Below, piece by piece: positions 8,356 to 16,700 of a stretch of DNA of 64,000 bases (positions within the stretch are counted from its first letter, which is position 1; the number at the start of each line of letters is the position of its first letter). The notes beneath the pieces are model-generated. The model saw nothing but the letters and a program-made list of their open reading frames with translations, did not search any database and had not been told where the DNA came from. The position numbers and the translations under genes are program-made. Source of the DNA: Pseudomonadota bacterium (GTDB taxonomy: Bacteria; Myxococcota_A; UBA796; SXON01); contig SXON01000132.1 of assembly GCA_005778355.1 (NCBI GenBank), forward strand, positions 1 through 64,000, in the 5' to 3' direction.

Positions 8356-8790
8356 TCACCCCACCACCGGGTTCTCCGTTCGCAGCGAGGGAAACCTCGA
8401 CAGGTCGCGATCGGCGCTCCAGAGCGTGGAAACGCCCTCGGCGAGGCAGGTGGCGACGATGCGCGCGTCGTGCACCATCGGCCCCGTGATCTTCGCCTCC
8501 TCGGCCGTCTCCCAGAGCCGCGCCATCGCCGACGGCCCTTCGAAGATGACGACGCACGCGGGCGACTCTGTCCACGCGTGGACCTGAGCCACGGCTTGCG
8601 CCGGGGTGCTGGGCGGCCGGTAGATCCGGGGGTGGGTGACCACCGCGTAGAACTCGGCGAGCGCCTGCATCGGAAGCGCGAATCGCACCGTGCCCAAGCA
8701 GAGGGACCGCATCCGGGCGGCGGCGGCGCTATGGAAGGGAGAGTCGGCGCGGTGGGCGTACACCAGCAGCTGGGTGTCTACGGCGATCAA
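8356..8790 (-). CDS. vapC: PIN-domain ribonuclease toxin VapC
   Basis: About 144 residues with the PIN fold: AVDTQLLVYAH gives the first acidic residue (Asp), ALAEFYAVV the conserved Glu, HDARIVATC the second Asp and LWSADRDLSRF the last acidic pair. These form the Mg-dependent RNase site of VapC toxins. The start is TTG at 8790, overlapping the antitoxin stop as TTGA, so translation is coupled. The long upstream extension in the ORF track (to 10425) is an antisense artefact. The likely target is tRNA or rRNA by family analogy, not visible here. Confidence 0.9.
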   Translation of the reverse strand: MIAVDTQLLVYAHRADSPFHSAAAARMRSLCLGTVRFALPMQALAEFYAVVTHPRIYRPPSTPAQAVAQVHAWTESPACVVIFEGPSAMARLWETAEEAKITGPMVHDARIVATCLAEGVSTLWSADRDLSRFPSLRTENPVVG

Positions 8791-9029
8791 GGCGTGTCGC
8801 CGTAGATGGCGCTGCGGATGGCCGGCCACCCGCCGTCCTCGTACTCGGGCGAGATCCCCGAGCCTCCGACTGAGCGGTCCGGCAGAGTGTAGCTTGATCG
8901 GGCGGAGCGGCTTGCGATCACGTCGCGCAGCCCCGCCTCCACGAGGGCGCGGAGGGTGGTGCCCTCGCGCGCGGCGATGGCGCGCGCCTGCGCGAGGAGC
9001 GGGTCGGCGATGTCGATGGTGGTTTTCAT
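8787..9029 (-). CDS. vapB: Ribbon-helix-helix antitoxin VapB
   Basis: An 80-residue protein beginning MKTTIDIADPLLAQARAIA, a typical ribbon-helix-helix DNA-binding start, followed by EGTTLRALVEAGLRDVI. The C-terminal SGISPEYEDGGWPAIRS is an extended tail that would wrap the toxin. I prefer ATG 9029 over ATG 9041, because the family starts at MKTT. The start codon lies in a perfect 16-bp palindrome, the expected autorepression site. It is translationally coupled to vapC through a 4-nt overlap. Confidence 0.88.
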   Translation of the reverse strand: MKTTIDIADPLLAQARAIAAREGTTLRALVEAGLRDVIASRSARSSYTLPDRSVGGSGISPEYEDGGWPAIRSAIYGDTP

Positions 9030-9043
9030 ATGGGTACCCATAT
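9028..9043. promoter_or_regulatory. Palindromic operator at the vapB start
   Basis: ATATGGGTACCCATAT is a perfect 16-bp palindrome overlapping the vapB ATG (9027-9029). VapB/VapBC complexes normally bind such sites and repress their own promoter. It lies in the 64-bp divergent region between vapB and the + strand lipoprotein at 9094, so it could affect both. Confidence 0.6.
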
Positions 9044-9093
9044 CGTAGCACCCGTATGCCCGTGGGCAAGCAACTTGGTGCTACCATCCCCCG

Positions 9094-10386
9094 ATGCTCC
9101 TCCTCCTCCTCGCCTGCGCCGACGCTGACTCCGGGTCGAAGTCCGACTCGCCAGCCGACACCGCCGCCCCCGAAGACACGGGCGTGGAGGACATCCCCAC
9201 CGACAGCGGCCCCGATAGCGCCGTCGACACCGCGCCGCCCGTCGACACCAGCGTCGACACCGCGCTGGACACCGCCGTGGTGGACACCGCCGACACCGGC
9301 GAGGGTGCCACCCCCATCGATTGCGCGCGCGAGGCGATGAGCTTCGACCACGAGGGTGAACTGTCGAGTGACACCACCTGGTGCGCGATTGACACGGTGC
9401 TGGTGCGTGGCCCGGTGACGGTCGCGGGCGGCGTACACCTCGCCATCGAGGCCGGCACCACCGTGCACGCCACCTGGGGCACCGACGGCAGCGCCGGGGA
9501 GCTGATCATCGGCCAGGGCGCCACCATCGACGCGGTCGGCACCGAAGACACGCCCATCGTGATCCGTCCCCTGGGCGATGGCACGGACTCCACCGAGTTC
9601 GAGGGCCTGGAGGTGGTGGGCTACGGTCGCAGCCCGGAGAATCCCAGCGACGACCCGTCTGAAGGCAGCGGCGTGTTGTCCTACATCCGCGTGGAGTACG
9701 GCGGCAACACCGACGCCGCGATTCACTTCGTGGCGGTTGGCGACGGCACCGAGGTCGACCATCTCGCCAGCATCTACAGCTACGACGACGCCTTCGAGTT
9801 CGACGGCGGCGAGGTCGGCGCGAAATACCTCGTGGCCTACGACTTCGCCGACGACGGCTACCAGTTTGAAGACGGCTACGACGGCCACCTCCACCATTGC
9901 CTCGCCAGTGACGGCGGCGGCGCCGGCATCACCGTGCGCAACCGCGATCCCGACGATGGTGGTGGCAACAGCGACGAGCCGCGGACCTACGCCAACGTCA
10001 ACAACTTCACCATCGTAGACACGTATAGCGAGGGCATCTACCTCGACAACGGTGGCCAGGGCGAGTTCACCAACATGCTCGTGTCGTCCCCGGCCGACTG
10101 CACGCTCAAGATCGACGACGCGAGTGTCGAAAACGTCGACGAGGGCATCGAGCTCGGCTTCGCGGTCTTGTGGCAGGCCGACACGACCTTCTGCCTCACC
10201 GACGACGGCGTGGACATCACCGGCTACGCCCACGACTATGTGGTCGCCGACCCCCTGCTCGACGGCTACGAGCCCGACGCGACGAGCCCCGCCTGGGACC
10301 CCGCCTACATCGACGAGGACGACGACGACCAGGTGGGGGCCTTCTCCGACTGGGACTGGTCGAACGGGTGGGGGGTGCCGGAGTAG
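9094..10386 (+). CDS. Right-handed beta-helix lipoprotein
   Basis: A 430-residue lipoprotein with a very short leader, MLLLLLAC, placing the lipidated Cys at residue 8. A low-complexity Asp/Thr/Pro spacer (DTAPPVDTSVDTALDTAVVDTADTG) reaches about residue 68. The remainder looks like parallel beta-helix coils (GGVHLAIEAGTTVHA, GELIIGQGATIDAVGTEDTPIVIRP, GVLSYIRVEYGGNTDAAIHFVAVGDGTEVDHL, DDAFEFDGGEVGAKYLVAYDFADDGYQFEDG), a fold used for polysaccharide binding or cleavage. It ends with an Asp/Trp-rich tail. It should sit on the cell surface or the inner leaflet of the outer membrane. No catalytic residues can be assigned. Confidence 0.82.
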   Translation: MLLLLLACADADSGSKSDSPADTAAPEDTGVEDIPTDSGPDSAVDTAPPVDTSVDTALDTAVVDTADTGEGATPIDCAREAMSFDHEGELSSDTTWCAIDTVLVRGPVTVAGGVHLAIEAGTTVHATWGTDGSAGELIIGQGATIDAVGTEDTPIVIRPLGDGTDSTEFEGLEVVGYGRSPENPSDDPSEGSGVLSYIRVEYGGNTDAAIHFVAVGDGTEVDHLASIYSYDDAFEFDGGEVGAKYLVAYDFADDGYQFEDGYDGHLHHCLASDGGGAGITVRNRDPDDGGGNSDEPRTYANVNNFTIVDTYSEGIYLDNGGQGEFTNMLVSSPADCTLKIDDASVENVDEGIELGFAVLWQADTTFCLTDDGVDITGYAHDYVVADPLLDGYEPDATSPAWDPAYIDEDDDDQVGAFSDWDWSNGWGVPE

Positions 10387-10391
10387 GGGCG

Positions 10392-10958
10392 TTACTTCGC
10401 GGACCGGGTCCGCACGCGTTCCCACGCCTGGTCCAGCTCGAGCTCATCCACCCACCCGGTGACGTATTTCAGGTCGAGCGCCGATCCCTGGACCCGGACG
10501 ATGCCAGCCGCGTCTTCGAGCTGTCGATCGGAACCGCCGGGCTGCCACCAGCGCATCTTCGCGATCAACGTGTCCTCCGGGCTCGCCGTCCATGTCGCGA
10601 CATCCCCAATGCTCACTCTCACCCGTCGCGGGAATTCCGCTCGGGCGTGTCGCGTCCAACGGGGGACGATGATGTCGGCCTTCCAGGAGGATTCCATGTC
10701 GATGACGTTGAACATGCTCCGGTGCCGGACCGCCTCCTCGGCTGTGTCCAGGTCGAGGTAGAAGCTCTCGGGATCGAAGGCCTGTGCAAAGCGGCGGACA
10801 GTCCGCGCATCGAGTTTCGCGACAACGTCCAGGTCCATCGTGCTCCTCGGCTCGCCGTGCACGCTGCTCGCCATGGAGCCGACGACCATGTACTCGACGC
10901 CTGCAGCATCCAGGGCTGCCACCACTCGCGCCAGGAACGCCCGGAATGCCGGGTCCAT
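10392..10958 (-). CDS. Nucleotidyltransferase of a two-gene NTase module (antitoxin/toxin-like)
   Basis: A 188-residue protein with the polymerase-beta-type nucleotidyltransferase signature YMVVGSMASSVHGEPRST and then DLDVV, giving the G-S motif and the catalytic Asp pair. This matches the DUF6036/AbiEii-like class of minimal NTases common next to a small helical partner. The ATG shares one base with the upstream stop (TGATG), so the pair is coupled. Such modules often behave as toxin-antitoxin or defence cassettes, where the NTase adds nucleotides to a tRNA or to the partner. That role is inferred here. A copy of the palindrome ATGTCGCGACAT lies inside the gene. Confidence 0.8.
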   Translation of the reverse strand: MDPAFRAFLARVVAALDAAGVEYMVVGSMASSVHGEPRSTMDLDVVAKLDARTVRRFAQAFDPESFYLDLDTAEEAVRHRSMFNVIDMESSWKADIIVPRWTRHARAEFPRRVRVSIGDVATWTASPEDTLIAKMRWWQPGGSDRQLEDAAGIVRVQGSALDLKYVTGWVDELELDQAWERVRTRSAK

Positions 10959-11203
10959 CAGCGATTCGCGAGCCTCGTTTCCACGGCCCGGGCCAGCGCA
11001 TCGCCCAGCAGCAGGCGCCGGATCTCAGCCTCGGGGTCGCGCCCATCTCGAAGAGCGCGCGCCCGCGCGCCGGCCACGGCCGCAGCGCGAACGGTGTCCG
11101 ACAACGCCAGGGCCATCTCGCCACGGCGCCCAGGACCCGCTTTCCGGAGCAAGCCGAGCAGCAAGGCGCGGGCGGCGGGCGTGGTGTCGGGCGAGTCGAG
11201 CAT
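10958..11203 (-). CDS. Small helical partner of the nucleotidyltransferase
   Basis: An 81-residue, Ala/Arg/Leu-rich all-helical protein whose core (LALSDTVRAAAVAGARARALRDG, then DPEAEIRRLLLGDALARAVE) resembles the small proteins regularly encoded just upstream of DUF6036-type nucleotidyltransferases. The TGATG overlap with the NTase supports a fixed stoichiometric pair. No enzymatic motif is present. I infer that it is the cognate toxin or antitoxin component. Confidence 0.65.
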   Translation of the reverse strand: MLDSPDTTPAARALLLGLLRKAGPGRRGEMALALSDTVRAAAVAGARARALRDGRDPEAEIRRLLLGDALARAVETRLANR

Positions 11204-11230
11204 CAGCTGTACTGTATCCCCGCCTCCCGC

Positions 11231-11638
11231 CTACCGCCCCACCTGCCTGAGAAACACGTCCGGCAACTTCGTGGCCTTGCGCGCCGCGAGATCAATCATC
11301 ACGAAGGTCATCTCGGCCTCCGCCACCACCTCGCCGTCGGCCGTCCGGGTGATGACCTGGCGGAGTCGCCCGATGTCGCGACGCGCGGAGATGGGCTCCA
11401 CGGAAACGTGCAGCTCGTCGTCGTACAGGCACTCGCGACGGTAGCGCACGTCGGCGCGGAGAATGGCCGGCCCGAGACCGTTCTTCACCATCTCAGGGAT
11501 GGGGGAGCCGCCGTGGGCTGCCCAGGCGAAGCGCGCCCACTCGAAGTACTCGAGGTAGCGCGCGTGATTGCAGTGGCCGAACATGTCGATGTGCGAGGAG
11601 GGCACGCGGATCGTGATGCCGGGGAAGCGGTCTGACAT
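11231..11638 (-). CDS. Acyl-CoA/acyl-ACP thioesterase, hotdog fold (YbgC/4HBT-like)
   Basis: A 135-residue single hotdog domain. The family active-site segment reads HIDMFGHCNHARYLEYFEWARF, with the conserved Asp and the following long helix; later strands include ECLYDDELHVSVEPIS and EMTFVMIDLAARKATKLPD. It hydrolyses acyl thioesters in the cytoplasm. It is divergently transcribed from the fatty acyl-AMP ligase, with a perfect palindrome between the two starts, so it is probably co-regulated and may edit or release acyl chains for that pathway. Confidence 0.85.
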   Translation of the reverse strand: MSDRFPGITIRVPSSHIDMFGHCNHARYLEYFEWARFAWAAHGGSPIPEMVKNGLGPAILRADVRYRRECLYDDELHVSVEPISARRDIGRLRQVITRTADGEVVAEAEMTFVMIDLAARKATKLPDVFLRQVGR

Positions 11639-11676
11639 GCGGCGCCGCTAACCGCCAGGATGGTGGGGTCGGCAAA

Positions 11677-11690
11677 ACTGACCGGTCAGT
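11677..11690. promoter_or_regulatory. Perfect palindromic operator between thioesterase and FAAL-PKS operon
   Basis: ACTGACCGGTCAGT is a 14-bp perfect palindrome located 39 bp from the thioesterase start and 81 bp from the acyl-AMP ligase start. Its layout (two half-sites with a CCGG centre) is of the kind bound by TetR-family dimers. No repressor gene is adjacent, so the cognate regulator would be encoded elsewhere. An A/T-rich stretch (AAATAAGACTTTT) follows and may hold the promoter. Confidence 0.55.
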
Positions 11691-11770
11691 CTGCAAATAA
11701 GACTTTTCGCGCACTTGGACGATGCGCCGGGCCATGGTACACGCGCGCCCCTCCCTGCCCGAGAGTCCCG

Positions 11771-13540
11771 ATGAGCACCCCCTACCGTCCCGACGTCTCG
11801 ACGATGCCCGCCACCGTGGTGGAGGCACTTCGCCGCCTTCGCGGCGTCACCGACGTGGGCCACACCTACCTCGACAACGCGGCGAAGCCGACCTTCTTCT
11901 CCTTCGACGCGCTCAACGAGGCCGCCGAGCAGCGCGGCCGTCGCCTCCTGGCGCAGGGTCTCAAGAAGGGCGACCGCGTGGGCATGGTTCTGAGCCAGCC
12001 CAGGGACTTCGTCATCTCCTTCCTCGGCTGCGTGTACGTGGGCCTGGTGCCGGTGCCGATGTACCCGCCGCTCTCGTTCGGCAAGCTCGACGCCTGGGCC
12101 GAGGGGGCGCTTCGGATCCTGAGCGACGCCGAGGCCTCGCTGCTGTTGACCGATGGCCAGCTCCAGAACGTGCTCTGGCAGGTGGTGCCCAAGGTCAAGT
12201 CGCTGCGCGACCTCATGACCATCGAGAAGCTCGACGCGATCACGCCGATCAGCGGAGAGCTTCCCGTCGTGTCGCCCGCCGACCTGTGTTTCCTCCAGTA
12301 CACGTCGGGCTCCACCGCCGCGCCCAAGGGCGTGATGGTGACACACGGCAACCTGATGGCCAACAGCTGGGCCATTGCCGTGGACGGCATGCAACTGGTG
12401 CCCTTCGCCGAGACGGCGGTGTCCTGGCTGCCGCTCTACCACGACATGGGCCTCATCGGCTTCGTCATCACCCCGCTGGTGAAGGGCATGGCCGAGGTGT
12501 TCATCCCCACGCTCTTGTTCGTGAAGCGCCCGAACATCTGGATGCAGGTGATGAGCGACTACAAGGCGCAGCATACCTTTGGTCCCAACTTTGCCTACGC
12601 GCTGGCGGTTCGAAAGGCGACAGAGGCTGAGCTGGCCAAGTGGGACCTCAGCCACTCGCGTGTGTACGGTTGCGGCGCCGAGCCCATCCATCTCGACACC
12701 ATGCTCCGCTTCGAGGCCACCTTCGAGCGCTGCGGACTCAAGAAGGGCACCATCATGCCGGCCTACGGCATGGCCGAGGCCACCCTGGCCATGAGCTTCC
12801 ACCCGCCGGGCAGCCAGGTCTTCGCGAGCGCGCTCCACGACGATGGCCCCGCCTTCGTGAGCTGCGGCAAGACCTTCTCCGAGCACGAGATGGGCGTGAT
12901 GGACGAGGAGGGCAACCTGCTCGGCGAGAACGTGGAAGGCGAGCTCGTGCACCGCGGCCCGTCGGTCACCCCCGGCTACTGGAAGAACCCCGAGGCCACG
13001 GCCGCCTGCTTCTTGCCGAGCGGCTGGCTCCGCACCGGCGACCTCGGTTTTGTCCGCGACGGCAACGTCTACATCACCGGACGCAGCAAAGACCTCATCA
13101 TCCTCAATGGCCGCAATCATCACCCCACCACCATCGAGTGGGCGGCCGCCGAGGTCGATGGTGTCCGGAAGGGCAACGTGGTGGCCTTCTCCGTGCCCGG
13201 GCAAGACAGCGAGGAGCTGGTGGTGGTGGCCGAAACCCGCCCCGAGCCCCCGGCCGAGACCGCGGAGAACATCACCCGCGCCGTGGCCGAGCAGCTCTCG
13301 CTCAAGGTGAGCGCGGTCGTCTTGCTCGCCGCCGGCCAGCTCCCCAAGACCAGCTCCGGCAAGCTCCAGCGCAACAAGACCCGCCAGCAGTATCTGGCCG
13401 GCGAGCTCGGCAAGCAGGGCGATCGCACGCTCGGCAGCTCGGGCGAGAAACTCACCGTGGCGAAGCACGTGGCCAAGTCCATCTGGGGCCGGGCCACCCA
13501 CACCGCCAGCAAGCTCATCAACCGTCCCCCTGAAACCTAA
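11771..13540 (+). CDS. Fatty acyl-AMP ligase (FAAL)
   Basis: A 589-residue adenylate-forming enzyme that activates a free fatty acid with ATP and hands the acyl group to an ACP. Motifs include YTSGSTAAPKGVMVTHGN (P-loop), LPLYHDMGLIG, YGMAEATLAMSFHP, LRTGDLGFVRDGNVYITGRSKDLIILNGRNHHP and a C-terminal TSSGKLQR lysine motif. The HDMG and GRNHHP variants are typical of FAALs rather than acyl-CoA ligases. ATG 11771 is chosen over the ORF-track start because the protein then begins MSTPYRPDVSTMPATVVEALRR, as the family does, and leaves the palindrome outside the gene. It heads a three-gene operon with ACP and PKS, so it loads the starter chain. Confidence 0.92.
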   Translation: MSTPYRPDVSTMPATVVEALRRLRGVTDVGHTYLDNAAKPTFFSFDALNEAAEQRGRRLLAQGLKKGDRVGMVLSQPRDFVISFLGCVYVGLVPVPMYPPLSFGKLDAWAEGALRILSDAEASLLLTDGQLQNVLWQVVPKVKSLRDLMTIEKLDAITPISGELPVVSPADLCFLQYTSGSTAAPKGVMVTHGNLMANSWAIAVDGMQLVPFAETAVSWLPLYHDMGLIGFVITPLVKGMAEVFIPTLLFVKRPNIWMQVMSDYKAQHTFGPNFAYALAVRKATEAELAKWDLSHSRVYGCGAEPIHLDTMLRFEATFERCGLKKGTIMPAYGMAEATLAMSFHPPGSQVFASALHDDGPAFVSCGKTFSEHEMGVMDEEGNLLGENVEGELVHRGPSVTPGYWKNPEATAACFLPSGWLRTGDLGFVRDGNVYITGRSKDLIILNGRNHHPTTIEWAAAEVDGVRKGNVVAFSVPGQDSEELVVVAETRPEPPAETAENITRAVAEQLSLKVSAVVLLAAGQLPKTSSGKLQRNKTRQQYLAGELGKQGDRTLGSSGEKLTVAKHVAKSIWGRATHTASKLINRPPET

Positions 13541-13549
13541 GGTGCAAGT

Positions 13550-13792
13550 ATGGAAACCATGAACCTCATCAAGTCCGCGATCTCCGCCGTCGATCCCTCG
13601 AAGACGGCGAAGTTGTCGACCATTCGCCCCGACATGGAGATCCGCGAGCTCGGCCTCGACAGCGTGGCCACCATGGAGATGGTCGGCTTCCTCGAGGAGA
13701 AGCTGGAAACGCAGTTCTCCGACGAGGTGATGATTCGTATCCAGACCTTCGGCGACCTCGCCGCGCTCATCGACAACTCGAAGCAGGCGTAG
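13550..13792 (+). CDS. Stand-alone acyl carrier protein
   Basis: An 80-residue acidic ACP. The phosphopantetheine site is the Ser of ELGLDSVATMEMVGFLEE, near residue 40. It lies 9 nt after the FAAL and 3 nt before the PKS, so the three are one transcription unit. It should receive the fatty acyl group from the FAAL and deliver it to the ketosynthase. DSVA in place of the common DSLD/DSLA is a mild variation. Confidence 0.93.
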   Translation: METMNLIKSAISAVDPSKTAKLSTIRPDMEIRELGLDSVATMEMVGFLEEKLETQFSDEVMIRIQTFGDLAALIDNSKQA

Positions 13793-13795
13793 GGC

Positions 13796-16700
13796 ATGTC
13801 GCGGTCGAGCGCCATCGCCGTCGTCGGTCTCGGCTGCCGCTTCCCCGGCGCCGAGAACGTCAATCGTTACTGGCAGCTCGTCCGCGAGGGTCGACACAAG
13901 TTCGGCCCGCCCCTTCGCAACCGCTGGGATCACGAGGCATTTTTCTCGACCAGCCAGCGTACGCCCGACCGCTACTACGCCCCGCACGGCGCCTTCCTCG
14001 ACGACGTGGCGAGCTTTGCCGCCATGGAGTTCGGCATTCCGCCGCGCCGCGTGGAGGTGATGGACCCGCAGCAGCGCATGGCGCTCGAGTGTGCCTGGTA
14101 CACCCTGCAAGACGCGGGCTACGCCGCCGCCATCGACGGGGTGGACGGTGGACGACCCATCGATCGCTCGCGAGTGGGCACCTTCCTCGGCCTCTGCGCG
14201 ATGGAGTTCCGTTCCATCCTTGGCGCGCGCACCATCGCCCAGATGCTCGCCGCCGGGCAGTTCGGCGACGCGGCCACGTCCGACGAGGCCAAGCGCCTCG
14301 GCGACATGATCAACCGGCTCGTGCCGTCGCGCGCCTTCAGTGGGCCGGGCGTGCTCTCCAACATGAGCGCCGCCGTCGTGGCGCAGGAGCTCGACCTCGG
14401 CGGTCCGGCCTTTACGGTCGACGCGGCTTGCGCCTCGGCGCTGGTGGCTATCCACGACGCGGTCACCTACTTGCGCGCGGGCCACATCGATGCGGCGCTC
14501 GCCGGCGGCGTGTACCTCAACCTCACCCCCGACCACCTCGTGGGTTTCAGCCGGATTGGCGCGATTAGCCCCGGCGGCATCTGCCGCCCTTTCGACGTGA
14601 ACGCCGATGGCTTCGTGCAGGGCGAGGGCGTGGGCCTGGTGATGCTCAAGCGCCTCGACGACGCCGTCCGCGACGGCGACCGTGTGTACGCGGTGCTGCG
14701 CGGCTCGGCGCTCAACAACGACGGCAAGGGCGACGGGCCGATGTCGCCCCGGAGCGAGGGACAAGAGTCCGTCATCCAGACGGCGTGGAACGACGCGGGC
14801 ATCACCGCGCGCGACGTGGGACACGTGGAAACCCATGGCACAGGCACGGCGGTGGGCGACCGGACGGAGATCGGTGCCTTGCGCAAGAGCCTAGTCGGAC
14901 GCGAGGGACCGGTGCTCATCGGCTCGGCCAAGGCCAACGTCGGGCACACCATGTCGGCGGCCGGCGTGGCCGGCTTCATCAAGGCGGTGCTCAGCGTTCA
15001 CCACGCCGAGATCCCGCCGCTGGCGAACTGGACGGCGCCCCACCCAGACATCGCCGCCGCGCCCGAGACCTTTGCCGTCCCCACCGCACCGGTGCCCTGG
15101 ACCGATCCTCGGCGGGTGGCCACGGTGTCGTCCTTCGGCTTCGGCGGCACCAACGCCCACATGGTGCTCGCCGCTCCGGAGGCCCGCCCCACGGCGCGGC
15201 TCTTCGCGCTCGGCGCGCCGGCGCCGCGGCTCGGCGCCGCCCAGCTCGTCGTCATCTCCGGCGACGACGGGGCGCTCCTCGGTCGCTACGCCCGCGAGCT
15301 CGCCGACACCTTGGCCGACACCGACAACCTGGCCGCCGTGGCGCACACGCTCAACGTGGGCCGGCGCCGTCGCGCCGTCCGCGCTGCCCTCGTGGCGCAG
15401 AGCACCGCCGAGCTGCGCAAACACCTGCGCAAGGTGGGCGACACCCTCGGCAGCGACCCGTCCGCCCGGGGGGCACAGGGGCGCGACGCGGTGATTGGCG
15501 ACGCCGCCACCCCGGTGCCGGTGGCCTTCCTGTGTCCCGGCCAGGGCATGCAGAAGGTGGGGCTCCTGCGCGAGTGGCTCGCCATCCCCGAGTTCAGCGA
15601 CACGCTGCGCGACATGGAGGCGGCGGTTTCTGACATCACCGCGCGCCCGCTCCGCGACTACCTCTACGCGGAGGGGGCCACCGAGGAAGCCCTCACCGAC
15701 ACGCAGATCGCGCAGCCGGCGATGTTCGCGGTGGGCATGGGCGTGGCCGCTGTGCTCGGGCGCTACGGCGTGAAGCCGTCGGTGGTGCTCGGTCATTCGC
15801 TGGGCGAGTTCACCGCCACCGCGTTGTCCGGTGCGGTGAAGCCCCGCGAGGCCATCCGTTTCGTGGCCCGCCGCGGCAAGGCGATGTCGGCGATGACCGG
15901 CGATCACGGCGCGATGGCCGCCTGCATGGCCGCCGTGGCCGAGATCGAGCCGCACCTCGAGCCGCGCGTGATCGTCGCCAACCTGAACCACCCCCGCCAG
16001 AACGTGATCTCCGGCCCCACGGCGGCCGTGGAGAAGAGCGTGGAGCGGCTCGTGGCCGCCGGGCTCAAGGCCAGGCGCATCCCGGTGTCACACGCCTTCC
16101 ACTCGCCGATGCTGGAGGGCGTGCAGGGCGACGTCGAGGCCGGGGTCGCGGAGACCCACTTCACCGCGCCGACCCTCCCCATGGCCTCGTGCATCGCCGC
16201 GAACGCGCCCCGGACGGCCGACGACGTCAAGGCCATTTACCGTCGTCACGCGGTGGCCCCGGTCGACTACGTCACCGGGCTCGGCCAGTGTCGCGACCAG
16301 GGCGCCCGGATCTTCGTGCAGCTCGCCCCCGGGGCCACGCTCTGCGCCTTCGCGCGCGGCGTGCTCGAGGGCGGCGAGAGCATCCTGTCGGTGGCCGCCG
16401 ACGAGGCCGACGGTGGGGTGGGGCTCCTGCGTGTGCTGGCGCTCTGCGCGGCGAACGGGCACCGCGTCGACCTGACCGGTTTCGGCGAGGGCATCGCGAC
16501 CCTGCCGCCCACGCCCTACCCCACGCAGGTGTACTGGCCGGTGGTGGCTGAGCGCCAGAAGACCGCCGAGATCGTGACCGTCCGCCGCGACGACGCGCCG
16601 GCCACCGAGGTGGTGCACCCCGGCGCCGCGCCCGCCGCGCCTACCGAGGAAGACGTCCAGGCGCGCGTGCTGCGCATCGTGTCGAAGGTGAGCGCCTTCC

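Noticed and set aside
8791-10425. Upstream extension of VapC in the ORF track
   Set aside because: The extension is antisense to the beta-helix lipoprotein; the PIN domain begins at TTG 8790, coupled to vapB.
11648-14836. 1062-residue minus-strand ORF
   Set aside because: Antisense to the acyl-AMP ligase, ACP and PKS start; no protein-like motifs.
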